Assembly (NCBI GenBank): GCA_948099385.1
Contig: CANUEZ040000179.1
Location: 11,488,001 to 11,552,000 of the forward strand
From: Fasciola hepatica
Lineage: Eukaryota > Platyhelminthes > Trematoda > Plagiorchiida > Fasciolidae
Direction of reading: 5' to 3'
Length of the DNA: 64,000 nt
The notes under the pieces were generated by a model. That model was not told the DNA's origin. It saw only the letters and a list, made by a program, of their open reading frames with translations, and did not search any database. Shown here one piece after another: positions 54,967 through 64,000 of this stretch (within the stretch, counting starts at the first letter, position 1; every line of letters begins with the position of its first letter). Made by a program: the position numbers and the translations under genes.

Positions 54967-56100
54967 TCACAGTGCACTCGTTTGCCCCTCCAAGGTTCCC
55001 CCTAGGATGAGTTCCGCACTATCTACCGGGTGGATGCACTTAGCGGCATTCGGTCTTAGGTCCCTGACCAGTGAGCTGTGATGCGCTGCTTTCAGTGTAA
55101 TCAGATCCCCAGGCATGTATTCACCCGCAACTGAGCCGGCTGACTTCGGGTTTTCCGCAAAAAACTGGGGCTCTCGAAACCCACGGCCAGATCTTTCATG
55201 AATAGGATCAGCAACACAGGTCCACGGACAGAGATCTGAGGGAGGCCGTGAGCCAAGAACCCCCCTCCCGGGATACGCCATCCTTCAGCTCGACTTGGGA
55301 AGTCCTGCTGACTATTAACCCATTGGTCCACCCAGTGGTTTTCTGAGATAGTCCAAAAGAACTCAACTCTGGCGGCAACAAACGGCGGCGGACTCAGTCA
55401 AATGCCTTCTGGAAGTGGATTTGGCGGATTACCACTCCACCCCGTTCAACCTACATCCGGATAACCTAACCCCTGAAACGGACGTAGAGTGGCGAGCAGG
55501 ATCTTCCAAGAACGGCTTCAAGCTGGTTTGTTACCATCAGTCTGCAGGCATTCGCTTTGTTAGCTACGCTGTCGCGCAAAACCGGTCCTAACAATTTCAA
55601 CAATGCCAATAAACTAAGGAATCGGAGGTTTAGATTGGTTCCATTATCCTTAAAGTTGTAAGCTGCTGCAACCGTAGCTTTGAGCCAATCCTGGGGCAGG
55701 TAACCTCCATTGCGGAAAAGCTCAACGGCTTGAGCAGCTCCCGAGTCAAAAGCCCCGCTAAAAAATGGAGGCAGCCGGATGAATGCCATCGGTCCCAGCT
55801 ACCTTAGTGCTCACCAAGCCACTGAAAAACTTTAGCAGCTTGCTTATTATAATCATCCCATCTGTGTTTTGGGGAGCAACCGCAGTGGGGATCGGCGAAA
55901 ACCCTAAGGCCCCACGTCCTCTCCTATACACCTTCAGTAGATCATGTCGAAAGGATTCTGCCTTGAGAACTCTGGTGACCTCTCGACCTTGGGGAACACT
56001 CCGGCCCCAACTAGTCCGCAATGGCTGGGGGCCCCTCCGACGAACCTTCCCAAGAAAAGTAATTCCATTGATCGGTGACAAGAGGTTATCCCTAATAGGC
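54967..56100 (-). pseudogene. LINE reverse transcriptase fragment (LINE-6)
   Basis: In order on the minus strand: KVAGTDGIHPA near 55771-55800 (GPDGIHP block), LFRNGGYLPQDWLKATVAAA near 55680-55740 (FNxxLxxGxxPxDWKxA block), HGLPQISVRGPVLLILFMKD at ~55205-55255 (GVPQGSVLGP block) and FFAENPKSAGS near 55150 (FADDxK with DD lost). Three frames are used, so it is dead. Confidence 0.72.
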
Positions 56101-56599
56101 CTCTAAATCCACTTCACAAACTCCTCGCCCTATTCAACCTCCTGATCGATCCCAGTCCGCTGTTTTTTCAACATTACCTGGTCTAGCCGGTAGTGGCTAC
56201 GTCCTCCTCCTTCTGAGGGCTTCGGTCTTCTCAGATACACCGTTAAGCGGGAAGATCCGTGGTTATTGATTACCAGGGAACCCTTAACATGAATACCTGG
56301 AAAGCCCAGCCGATATCCTGTGATCACAAGGTCTAGGGTAAATGGCCGTCGCCTTGTCTCCGTATGATTCTCCCGATAACATGCTGACTAAGGCTCTCAT
56401 CAGGTATACTGCTTAGCAGACTGTGGCCTGATGATTCCGTGTAAGGATACTTTCCCTCTACTGATAGTAGTACCACCAAGTGGCTTTCGGTGATTTCATG
56501 AAGCGATTGTTCTCGGCTGGAGTTCCCTGGGAGCTAAGTTTAAAGGGATGTTATCTCAAAGGCCATAAGTACTAATGAAAACAATGGGGACTGGGTTTT

Positions 56600-58770
56600 T
56601 TCCGTGCACATAATTCCAGCTTCTTTTGCTTCACGACTTGTTACAGAACGGTTCCATCTTGAAACCGGTAATTCTGTGCTCTGCCTTCATCTGCCTTGCC
56701 GAATCTCACGACCGATAATTTTACAGTTCCGCCAATCCTATATTCGCTTTTTCCATTGCCACTGCATGACCTTTGATTCCTTGCTTTTCGATATTCATCT
56801 ACTCACTTTCCTTCTCTTCCTCATCAGATTTTGCCATGATACACCCGAATTCGCATACTCATACTTGCCCCGACATTGAAAACCAGTTCAAAGCTCCGTA
56901 AGAACAATACCTATTCGTTGGACGCCACCTCACTTTGACTCACTGTAACACCTGACGCTCGTGATCCTGGAATGGTTCCTCACCATCGATCAGTTCTGCA
57001 CACAGCAATTAATTTATCCACACAACACTCACCCGCAACTGATCAGAAAGTCGTTCCATCGTAACCTATAACCGAACTTCTGCCAAACCAGTCGTCTCCT
57101 TCATTTGACGATTTTCGATATACTGAATCCCAAGATCTTTACCATTCGTCAGTGCTCGTCTGCGATGTGTGACTTTGGGCCAAAACTCGTGAATTTATCT
57201 GCGCCAATCACCCAATGGTAAGCATCAGCAGGCGGCCAACCTATGCAAAGCCAGTTGTGATTAATTTCCACCATTACCGTGCTGGTTAAGTGGTCTGATC
57301 GGTCTGTTTGACCATGGTTTAAAATTATACTCACACCTCCCGAAGCTGTATGGGGTACCTTACGTGGCTGAACAGTGAGCACAACCCTATGACTGGGGTT
57401 ACAATCCACTATGGTGGTCGCACTGCCCGGCAGAATGGATTGCTGATACAAATATTCACCCCACATCCCTCAACATCTACTCACCGTTCTCCACACGGCC
57501 AGTAAGGCATATTCTGCATTGTAGCACCGAAACCAATGACCAGAATCCAGCCCTCGCCGTTGCGCTCCCAACCCACTCTCCCGTTTTCGCCAACCTAGCC
57601 CATTTTTGCCTGCTTCTCTCACCATTTGCTACCCACAGTCAACGGCAGCCAAGGCCTTTGCAACAAGATGCCAACCACCTATAGCCAATCCAAACTTGGT
57701 TATCCATTCATTTATCACGTAAACAGAAGCTCTTATCCTTACACACTTCTAACTTCTGCTGTTCATTCCGGTCTGGCTCTTTCCCAGTCGCCGCCGTTTC
57801 CTTCTCCACATTATCTCTACACATTTGCTTGGTCGTATCAGCAGCGCTTGTCTCCTACGAACCGTTTCTTCGACGACTCCTTGTTGAAAGTCTCTGTTCT
57901 GCATCCATAGATCATATGTACTTTTCAAAGGTATAATGCGATTCTGGTAAAGTTTTTTCATTCACGTGAATTTCCCTGTGGCACTAAAATTACCTATACA
58001 AGAGGCATGATCTTATTATCACATCCGACTTACTTGCATTCCCTCTACAAGTAGTTATCCGATGTTGGATCAGTCTTCTCTATATCCCGCTGGCATCTCT
58101 GACTGCACTTTGATGGCCCTATATGGACTTCATTCTTAACCGTGCCTTTTGGTAACACTCTCATTCGAATTCTTGCTATTACTCCTTCAAGTATTGAGCT
58201 GGTGCACCCTCGCCCCTTGTTATGAGTGCCCCGACCATTTTTGAATCCCTCTCTCCCACCTCTCACTCGCTCTCTGTTTTCACACTAATCGGCTGCAAAC
58301 CAAATTTGGCAGGTCGGCATGATTCATTCTCGGCCGCCGGACCCATCTCAGCCAGTCTTCGACTTCCATTAGGGACATTGTGTATTATTCTTGCCTCGAC
58401 CCCCTGCCCATGTCGTGATGTCCAATGCCAGTTGCCTCGCCGGCTCTTGCAAACACTGTACTTTCAGCATTATCCAGCATTGCTTTTATCTGCATTTCCA
58501 CGTTTCAATAGCCATCCACAACGTCCTTTTCGCGAATTCGAGACCGATTAAAACTGCCCTGTTAAATATCTTCACTTTGGCTTACTCAGACACTGCACAG
58601 CTTTATATTTTTTTCTGCCACTGCGTGAATCCTTGATTACAAAGTTGTGAATACCTCACACTGTCTTGCACTGGCGTATTCTATGCTCATGCCTTGTGCA
58701 TGTGGCTCGACCACGATCAAGAAATAAAACATGATAATTATTGTTATCATTGTTAGTTATATTAATACTA
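56600..58770 (+). mobile_element. Family P element, probable copy P3
   Basis: The plus strand is pyrimidine-rich like P2 and ends with hairpin GTGG-CTCGA-CCAC (58703-58715), AATAAA (58724-58729) and an ATTATTGTTATC-type tail. Internal similarity to P1 and P2 is weaker than between those two, so the left boundary is a guess. Confidence 0.4.
57149..57466 (-). pseudogene. Possible LINE-6 endonuclease remnant
   Basis: The minus-strand frame contains RVVLTVQPRK, GGVSIILNHG and a following VMVEINHNWLCIGWPP segment, loosely like the GVxI...V-x-Y-xP part of LINE endonucleases. It lies upstream of LINE-6 RT in the right orientation. No catalytic residue can be assigned. Confidence 0.25.
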
Positions 58771-58956
58771 GGGTTTTGCAATAGCTCATTTTGATGCCCG
58801 CTCCCTCGCGAGTAAGCCCATTTCCGTCCGCTCCTCTGCACCACAAACCTCCGGATGTAACCCTCATAACTGAAAACTTGGCTTACAGGCAAAACCTCCT
58901 CCAACACATCCGCATACCAAGTCATAATATATTCGCTTCGAACAGATCTAAGGGAC

Positions 58957-59280
58957 GTGGCTGCGGTCGTCTTGCTTATGGTAAGGACAGCCTTGGAGCG
59001 CCTACTTCAACTTCCTGTCCGCGATAAGGTCAAAGACTCTACTTGTGCCCACTGTCCATCTGGCTGTAACATGGGTGAGATGAATGCAATCACCGATGCG
59101 TTCTTTCACGCAGCTGAAACCCCACGCGCTGGCTTAATCATAGCTGGAGGCTTCAACCTCCCTGGAATCTGTCAGACAACCCCAAAACCTTTTACTAAAT
59201 TATCTAATTTTTTCTCTTGTATCCGCGCGGGTAGGTGGACTCAACACAACATCACCCGCCAGAGGGAACAATATTCTTGA
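58957..59280 (+). pseudogene. LINE-7 endonuclease fragment
   Basis: The frame contains FFHAAETPRAGLIIAGGFNL then PGI. LIIAGGFNLPGI matches the LxxxGDFNLPxI catalytic block of LINE endonucleases with Asp changed to Gly. RT of the same orientation follows. Confidence 0.65.
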
Positions 59281-59840
59281 CCTTACCCCTACCTTAGGCC
59301 TTCCGGATATAGAGGAAAATGTTTTTGGCTTCATTCCTGGCTGCAATCACAAGGTAATTACGTGCGAATTCTCCGCGCAATTGCGTTGCTACAAAAGTCC
59401 TCAAAATTGGAAACATTTTCCTAATGCAAGCTTTGGCATTCTGTCTATTATCCAACGTAATCAGACCTAAGATGACTTCTTCCAACCATCCGATCCTCAG
59501 CTGGAGTTGGATATGATGTACTCTAACCCGTTTCCCTTTCTAAGCATCATTCCAACACGAGACGGTCAAAAGAGATTTGAGGCTGTCCGATCGGCAAGAA
59601 AAAATACGACCTAAATTTCGGGAGCTGCGGAATGCCTTCTAAATGACCACAGAACCCTCAGCTTTTTTCTGTGTCACCCAACTCTCTCATCAGCTATTGG
59701 GCGAGAATGGGAATGAACTGAAAGAGAAGAAAGTGTACTCTCTGAACCAGTTGAGTTTAATAGCCTCTTCCATGCTTTATCAATCCTAGGAACCATAGGT
59801 TTACGAATAAAACACCCCGTATACCCCTGCCAGATAACAT

Positions 59841-61450
59841 TTGTTTTTCTCGTTGCTGGTATTCCCTGAAGCATTGATTGATTTCTTCACTCCTATCTTC
59901 ATAACGGGCCACAATATTTCAACCCAGTATCCCAATCAGCTGACTGCCGACACCTTGTCAACCTCAGTATTCTCGGCGTATGAAGTCAGAAAGCTGGTAA
60001 ATACCATCCGGCCCCCGATTAGCCCGGGACCCGATGGTATCCGTCCAGCTCTAATTCTTCTTTGCTATCCGGACGTTGTGATGGTTCTGACAGACTCGTT
60101 TAACCTCCTCAAGTTACAAGGTGATCTCGCGTCCCAGTGTAAAACATCCTTCATAATTCCCCACCAGAAAAGGTCTTACATAACCCTTCAAGCTACAGCT
60201 CCGTATACCACACTCCCATTATATGTAGGATAATGGAACTCTCGGAGATACTATAGCCCGTCGCATTCTCACCGGCAAGCTGATAGATAATGACCAACAT
60301 AGCTTCTTGAAGTCTAGGTCGTGTCTGACCTGCAGTGCTTATTTCCTTAATCCAATCACAAAGCCGGCTGGCTCTGGCAAGGAATTCTTTGGTATTTTCC
60401 TTGATGTGATAATGGCATTTGATCGCTAGCTTCATGCTCAACAGCTAACCAGGAATAGACCTTGGAGCGTAACCAACTCACCCTTTTCTTGGTTGTCATC
60501 TTGTCTCTGCATGAGACTGCACGCTGTAAACATTGGAGGTTACCTCTCATAACCCCAGGCGTCCGCAAGCTCCACTGTACAAGGCAGTGTGTCAGACCCA
60601 TTTTTTTATTTTCAACTCTAGTGACTTGTTCGCAGTAATAAACAGCGGCTCTGGGTTTCTGTCCTCCAGTGGCTTCGTAACTGTCTATTCCTTTAAACCC
60701 CATATCTTGGTCTAAATCCCCGCCGAAAATCCTGACGACGTAGTGTAAAACTTGGAAAACGAGCTTTTTCGCAGTTAAGAGTTTCATTTTCGCGCACAAA
60801 AGCCACATTCTCCCCGATCCCCCACTCTAAACGGATCTTACTTTTTTATCACCCAGCCGGTAAGAGATCCAGGCTTGCCGTATTCTTGCTCCTTTACCTT
60901 CCAAGCACTAGCAGTCTAACAAAGGACTTAGACCCAGAGAACTATAGCCCTTATCTGCGGAACATTTAGCATGTGCGAGGGCCAGCTTCTAAGCTGTAGA
61001 TCCCACACCAGAACCCACTCTCAGTAATTCCCTCTGGTGTACACTCGCCCGGACCAATATGATAGACTCTTCTCTGAATGAGTTTAGCTATCCTTCCCCA
61101 GGCAGTTACCCGACTAGCCGTCTCCCACGAATTATAAGGAGATGTGAGCTACCGAAATTTGAACCACGGTTTGTTAAACCCATTCTTCAGCTTTCACCCA
61201 CCCTCCTGACCTCCAGGGCGCACACGTCCAACACCCACCGAAGTTTCGCCAAGGAAGCTCCCTATCCCCTAAGTGGCAGAATTCATAATACAGAGGTACC
61301 ACTTTCCAGGAAAAACTGAGATCAGGGTTCTTTACCCGTGTCTATTCCCGAGTGCGAAACAGACTCCCTGGAGACAATCGGGCCTGCCGGACACTGGACC
61401 GATTCAAACTTGTGCTAACGAAATTTCTAGATGTCGCCAGGGTAACACAA
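59841..61450 (+). pseudogene. LINE-7 reverse transcriptase
   Basis: 59841-60233 carries VRKLVNTIRPPISPGPDGIR and DSFNLLKLQGDLASQCKTSF, the KSPGPDGI and FNxxLxxGxxP blocks. Near 60393-60426 another frame reads IFLDVIMAFDR, with the first catalytic Asp. Near 61335-61430 it ends with FFTRVYSRVRNRLPGDNRA and FKLVLTKFLDV, the terminal WNxLP and FKxxLD blocks. The catalytic DD box was not found. Confidence 0.72.
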
Positions 61451-61899
61451 CCCACACATGCATCATTTCGGAACAAGCTTATGAGGGTACCCTAGATTTT
61501 TGGTTAGGTAAAGAAAGTGTGAAGCTGACAGTATCCTTTAAAACTCCAGCATCACTTACTCCATATGCCTTCTCCGTCGTCAACTTACTGGTATCCCATA
61601 TTACGACGTACATCACTGACACTCTTCTCCACAGATTTTTCCCTTATTCATGTATTCTAAAGCCTCCTACCCATGTCCGTCATACTACAGTCTCTTTACT
61701 CGATCCGAACCAGCCGTATTCTAATTTTTTATTTTGTTCTAAAACTCCTGCCCAGAAATCAAATTCCGGCCACCACCATTCAGCTCCAAATCATCATTGT
61801 CCTTATTCCCAGTTTTCGCCATTAACTTTGTATTCCTATTCACTGCCAGTAGTTCATAGTCCTCATTCCTTCCAGAGTAGTCTCAGTGTCTTGAACAAT

Positions 61900-63240
61900 A
61901 GATGATTCTTTTACCACTGGCCGCTGATCCTCAGCCAAGAGCATCCCAAACTTTGTATCCGTATTTTTATGCTTGCGGACATCAACTGCCGCGCGTCTTT
62001 TTTTGACGTCTCGAAATGATCCGCGGTCGGTGCAAGCAAACTCCCTGGCTCTTACCCCCGGCCGAAAATTTGAAACCTGCCTGCCGTTCCATTGCGCCTT
62101 CCTTGGACTTTTCCTCCAGGATCCTTCCCAACCTCTTCGCAATCTCCTGGACTGCCCCATCTTTACGGCCGTTCTATCTGATCAATATCACAGGTGCAAA
62201 TCCGGCCGGTGTAGGGCGCTGTCAGACCCACGGCTTTTGCTGATGCGCATCGGGGGCGCAGGAGATCTGCAACGATGGGCAGGCGTAGCTAGGTTGGTGG
62301 GTAGCACCTCCTACTTCCAGAAATGGTTTTCAAGTTGGGTGTCCAAAGCACAGTTGATCCCACCCAGTAGCACCGGTTTCGAATGTAACAATTGCCAGTA
62401 ATTCACTCGCAATGCTATAAATGCGCCTCTGTCCACTCAAGCTACCATCGATTTTCCATCGTACCCGCCGCCAACTTTGCCAACACAACTTAAAGTTTTA
62501 TATTCTTGGCGAAAAGTTTTTCCCTATTGCGTAATTACTATGTACTTAAGACCTCACTAGCATTACTGGCTTTTTGTTCCCGGTGTTTCACGCCACTCTA
62601 CATACCATTCCACTCGCAAAAGTATCCATTCCCCAAGATAAAACCCATCCTTTTTTGCTACTTCTACTGATATGTTCGGAAACTGACTCATTTATCGTTG
62701 TCATCCTCTCCCTGCCACGATCTTTAAACGGTATATTTCGCCGTGAAAACTCTCTCTGGAATATCCCAACTGTCCATGACTCTATGACTGCTTGCTTCTT
62801 TCATCAGATGTACTGTTTGCCTACTTAGGGCTGCAGCATTGCAATGTCCTCGTCTTTCAAAGTGTAGTGGCAAATGTATGCAAATCTGAACGGCAGAGTG
62901 TCTTTCGGTCCCCTTCAAGACATCCATCTTCTCTAGAAGAAACATCAACATTTGGTCTTCCACCTGCCATTGTATCTTTTTTGTATGCTGTGCCCCCACT
63001 AATATCGCAGGTAAGCATCAAGCACCGATTTGTCCTCCAGTTCTTATTTCTAAGTTGATTCATTAAATTCCGCTCTTCTGAAAGTGAACCGTCTGCCCAA
63101 AGTTTACCTGTCTCTGCCTTGCCACTTCCACCGTCACCGTATCGGTAGCTCTTCGGGTGTGTCGTCCGTTTGACATATAACTGGCTCCACCGATACGCGG
63201 TCACTGAAGGTAACAACTCTCACCTTCGACTGATTCCTGT
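61900..63240 (+). mobile_element. Family P element, copy P4 (partial)
   Basis: 62190-62385 aligns with 48860-49045 of P2: both have GGTxAGAxCC, ATCTGCAACGATG, AGGxTGGT, ACACCTCCT or CACCTCCTACTTCC, and end with CCAGTAGCACCGGT or CCATTAGCACCGGT. No clear hairpin tail was found downstream. Confidence 0.5.
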
Positions 63241-64000
63241 TGTTGCATATCTGTAATGACACTCCTATTCATCGTCTGGTTTGCAATTTGGAACCTTTTC
63301 GTAAGCAGCAAAATGCTATTGCTTGTTCACTTCTCCTTTGAGGATTTTTTTCTTTTCTCATTTTCGCGACAACAAAATGCCTGTCAATCCTGCCCGGTTC
63401 TCCGATAGAACAGTCTTAATTTCGTAAGATTTGTGTTTTTTACCTTTTCCAATCGGCTTCACTTGGAATCGCACAGCTTGTCTATCTGATCCTGAATTTA
63501 AATTCGCCGGACTCCACTATCAGGATTAACTTGAATACTTTCCCCTAAAATACGTTGCGTGCTTATACTCATACAACCCTCTTGAAACTCGGATTCTGCC
63601 CTCGTTTGTATCTTTTGGTCTACAGGCAGCGTGCTTTTGAGGTTATCAGAAATTAAACATTGCTATAACGACGAAGAAATGTTACCAGCAAATTCGTGGA
63701 AATTATTATTAGGGGCACGTCGTACCAGTGGTACCAGCAGATAGGCTATAGAAATAACTTGTCTGGTGAGGGAATTGTGTGGTTCAAGAAATGCCAGCGT
63801 GTGAAATGTCTCTCTAGAAAATAAGCTTATAGAATGAGGTTTCTAAAAGTCTAGCTGGAAATCAGATCCTACTTTAAAAGCTCAGGCTCCAGACATATTA
63901 GTTACGGCTAATATCAGAGCATTATTAAAAGTGAGATGATGCGCCAATGATGTCTCCAACAAGATAGTGAACATTCGTGGATGCATGCCAGCGGGGGATG
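63240..64000. other. No recognised gene
   Basis: AT-richer sequence with no open frame or repeat partner that I can support. Confidence 0.4.

Larger units (their letters stand above)
58780..61450 (+). mobile_element. Decayed plus-strand LINE (LINE-7)
   Basis: Endonuclease at 58930-59290 followed by RT at 59960-61450, the only clear LINE on the plus strand. It begins directly after the 3' tail of P3. Multiple frameshifts. Confidence 0.65.

Noticed and set aside
61273..61905. A 210-codon plus-strand frame as a gene
   Set aside because: Its start overlaps the out-of-frame RT C-terminus of LINE-7, and the rest has no recognisable domain.
1..64000. A bacterial or phage gene cluster, or a defence or biosynthetic system
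   Set aside because: No operon-like runs of intact genes, no ribosome-binding-site pattern, and all recognisable proteins are retrotransposon-derived.

Overview
The window looks like a repeat-dense stretch of a metazoan nuclear genome. I found no host gene, RNA gene, operon, plasmid or phage signature. Every coding signal I could recognise belongs to a retrotransposon, and nearly all are broken by stops and frameshifts. Two superfamilies dominate: BEL/Pao LTR retrotransposons (gag with the DUF1759 domain, DUF1758 protease, reverse transcriptase, RNase H, integrase, DUF5641) and CR1/Jockey-like LINEs (endonuclease plus reverse transcriptase). That mix, with moderate base composition and no bacterial gene structure, fits a flatworm such as a tapeworm or fluke. 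The host assignment is inference only.

Layout. 1-4.7 kb: a dispersed foldback-type repeat forming a large imperfect palindrome centred near 1.97 kb, with CGGTT-rich internal sequence. One arm is split by a 5'-truncated CR1-like LINE (2531-4274) that still has a 554-codon open reading frame. 6-29.5 kb: a stack of nested insertions, all coding on the minus strand. Broken copies of one LINE family (here LINE-2) lie at both edges. BEL element C (9302-27886) sits inside one of them. BEL element A (11466-24566) sits inside C, and BEL element B (12929-19617) sits inside A. A solo BEL LTR (28914-29289) with a perfect 5-bp target duplication lies on the right. LTR ends, target duplications and paralogous empty sites let the insertion order be read directly.

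30-45.5 kb: decayed minus-strand LINEs (30.3-33.0, 36.4-38 and 42.7-45.4 kb), plus BEL-type LTR fragments at 39-40.8 kb. 45.7-63.2 kb: several copies of a pyrimidine-rich element family (here family P). Its 3' ends carry a short hairpin, AATAAA and an ATT-rich tail, and two copies lie head to head. Between them are further broken LINEs on both strands (53.4-57.5 kb minus, 58.8-61.5 kb plus).

Function. None of the elements appears autonomous. A lacks the RT core, B has stops and a replaced integrase glutamate, and C lost the RT DD pair and its integrase. The main value of the window is as a readable record of successive insertion, LTR recombination and probable gene conversion. I did not find a convincing new enzymatic or defence system.
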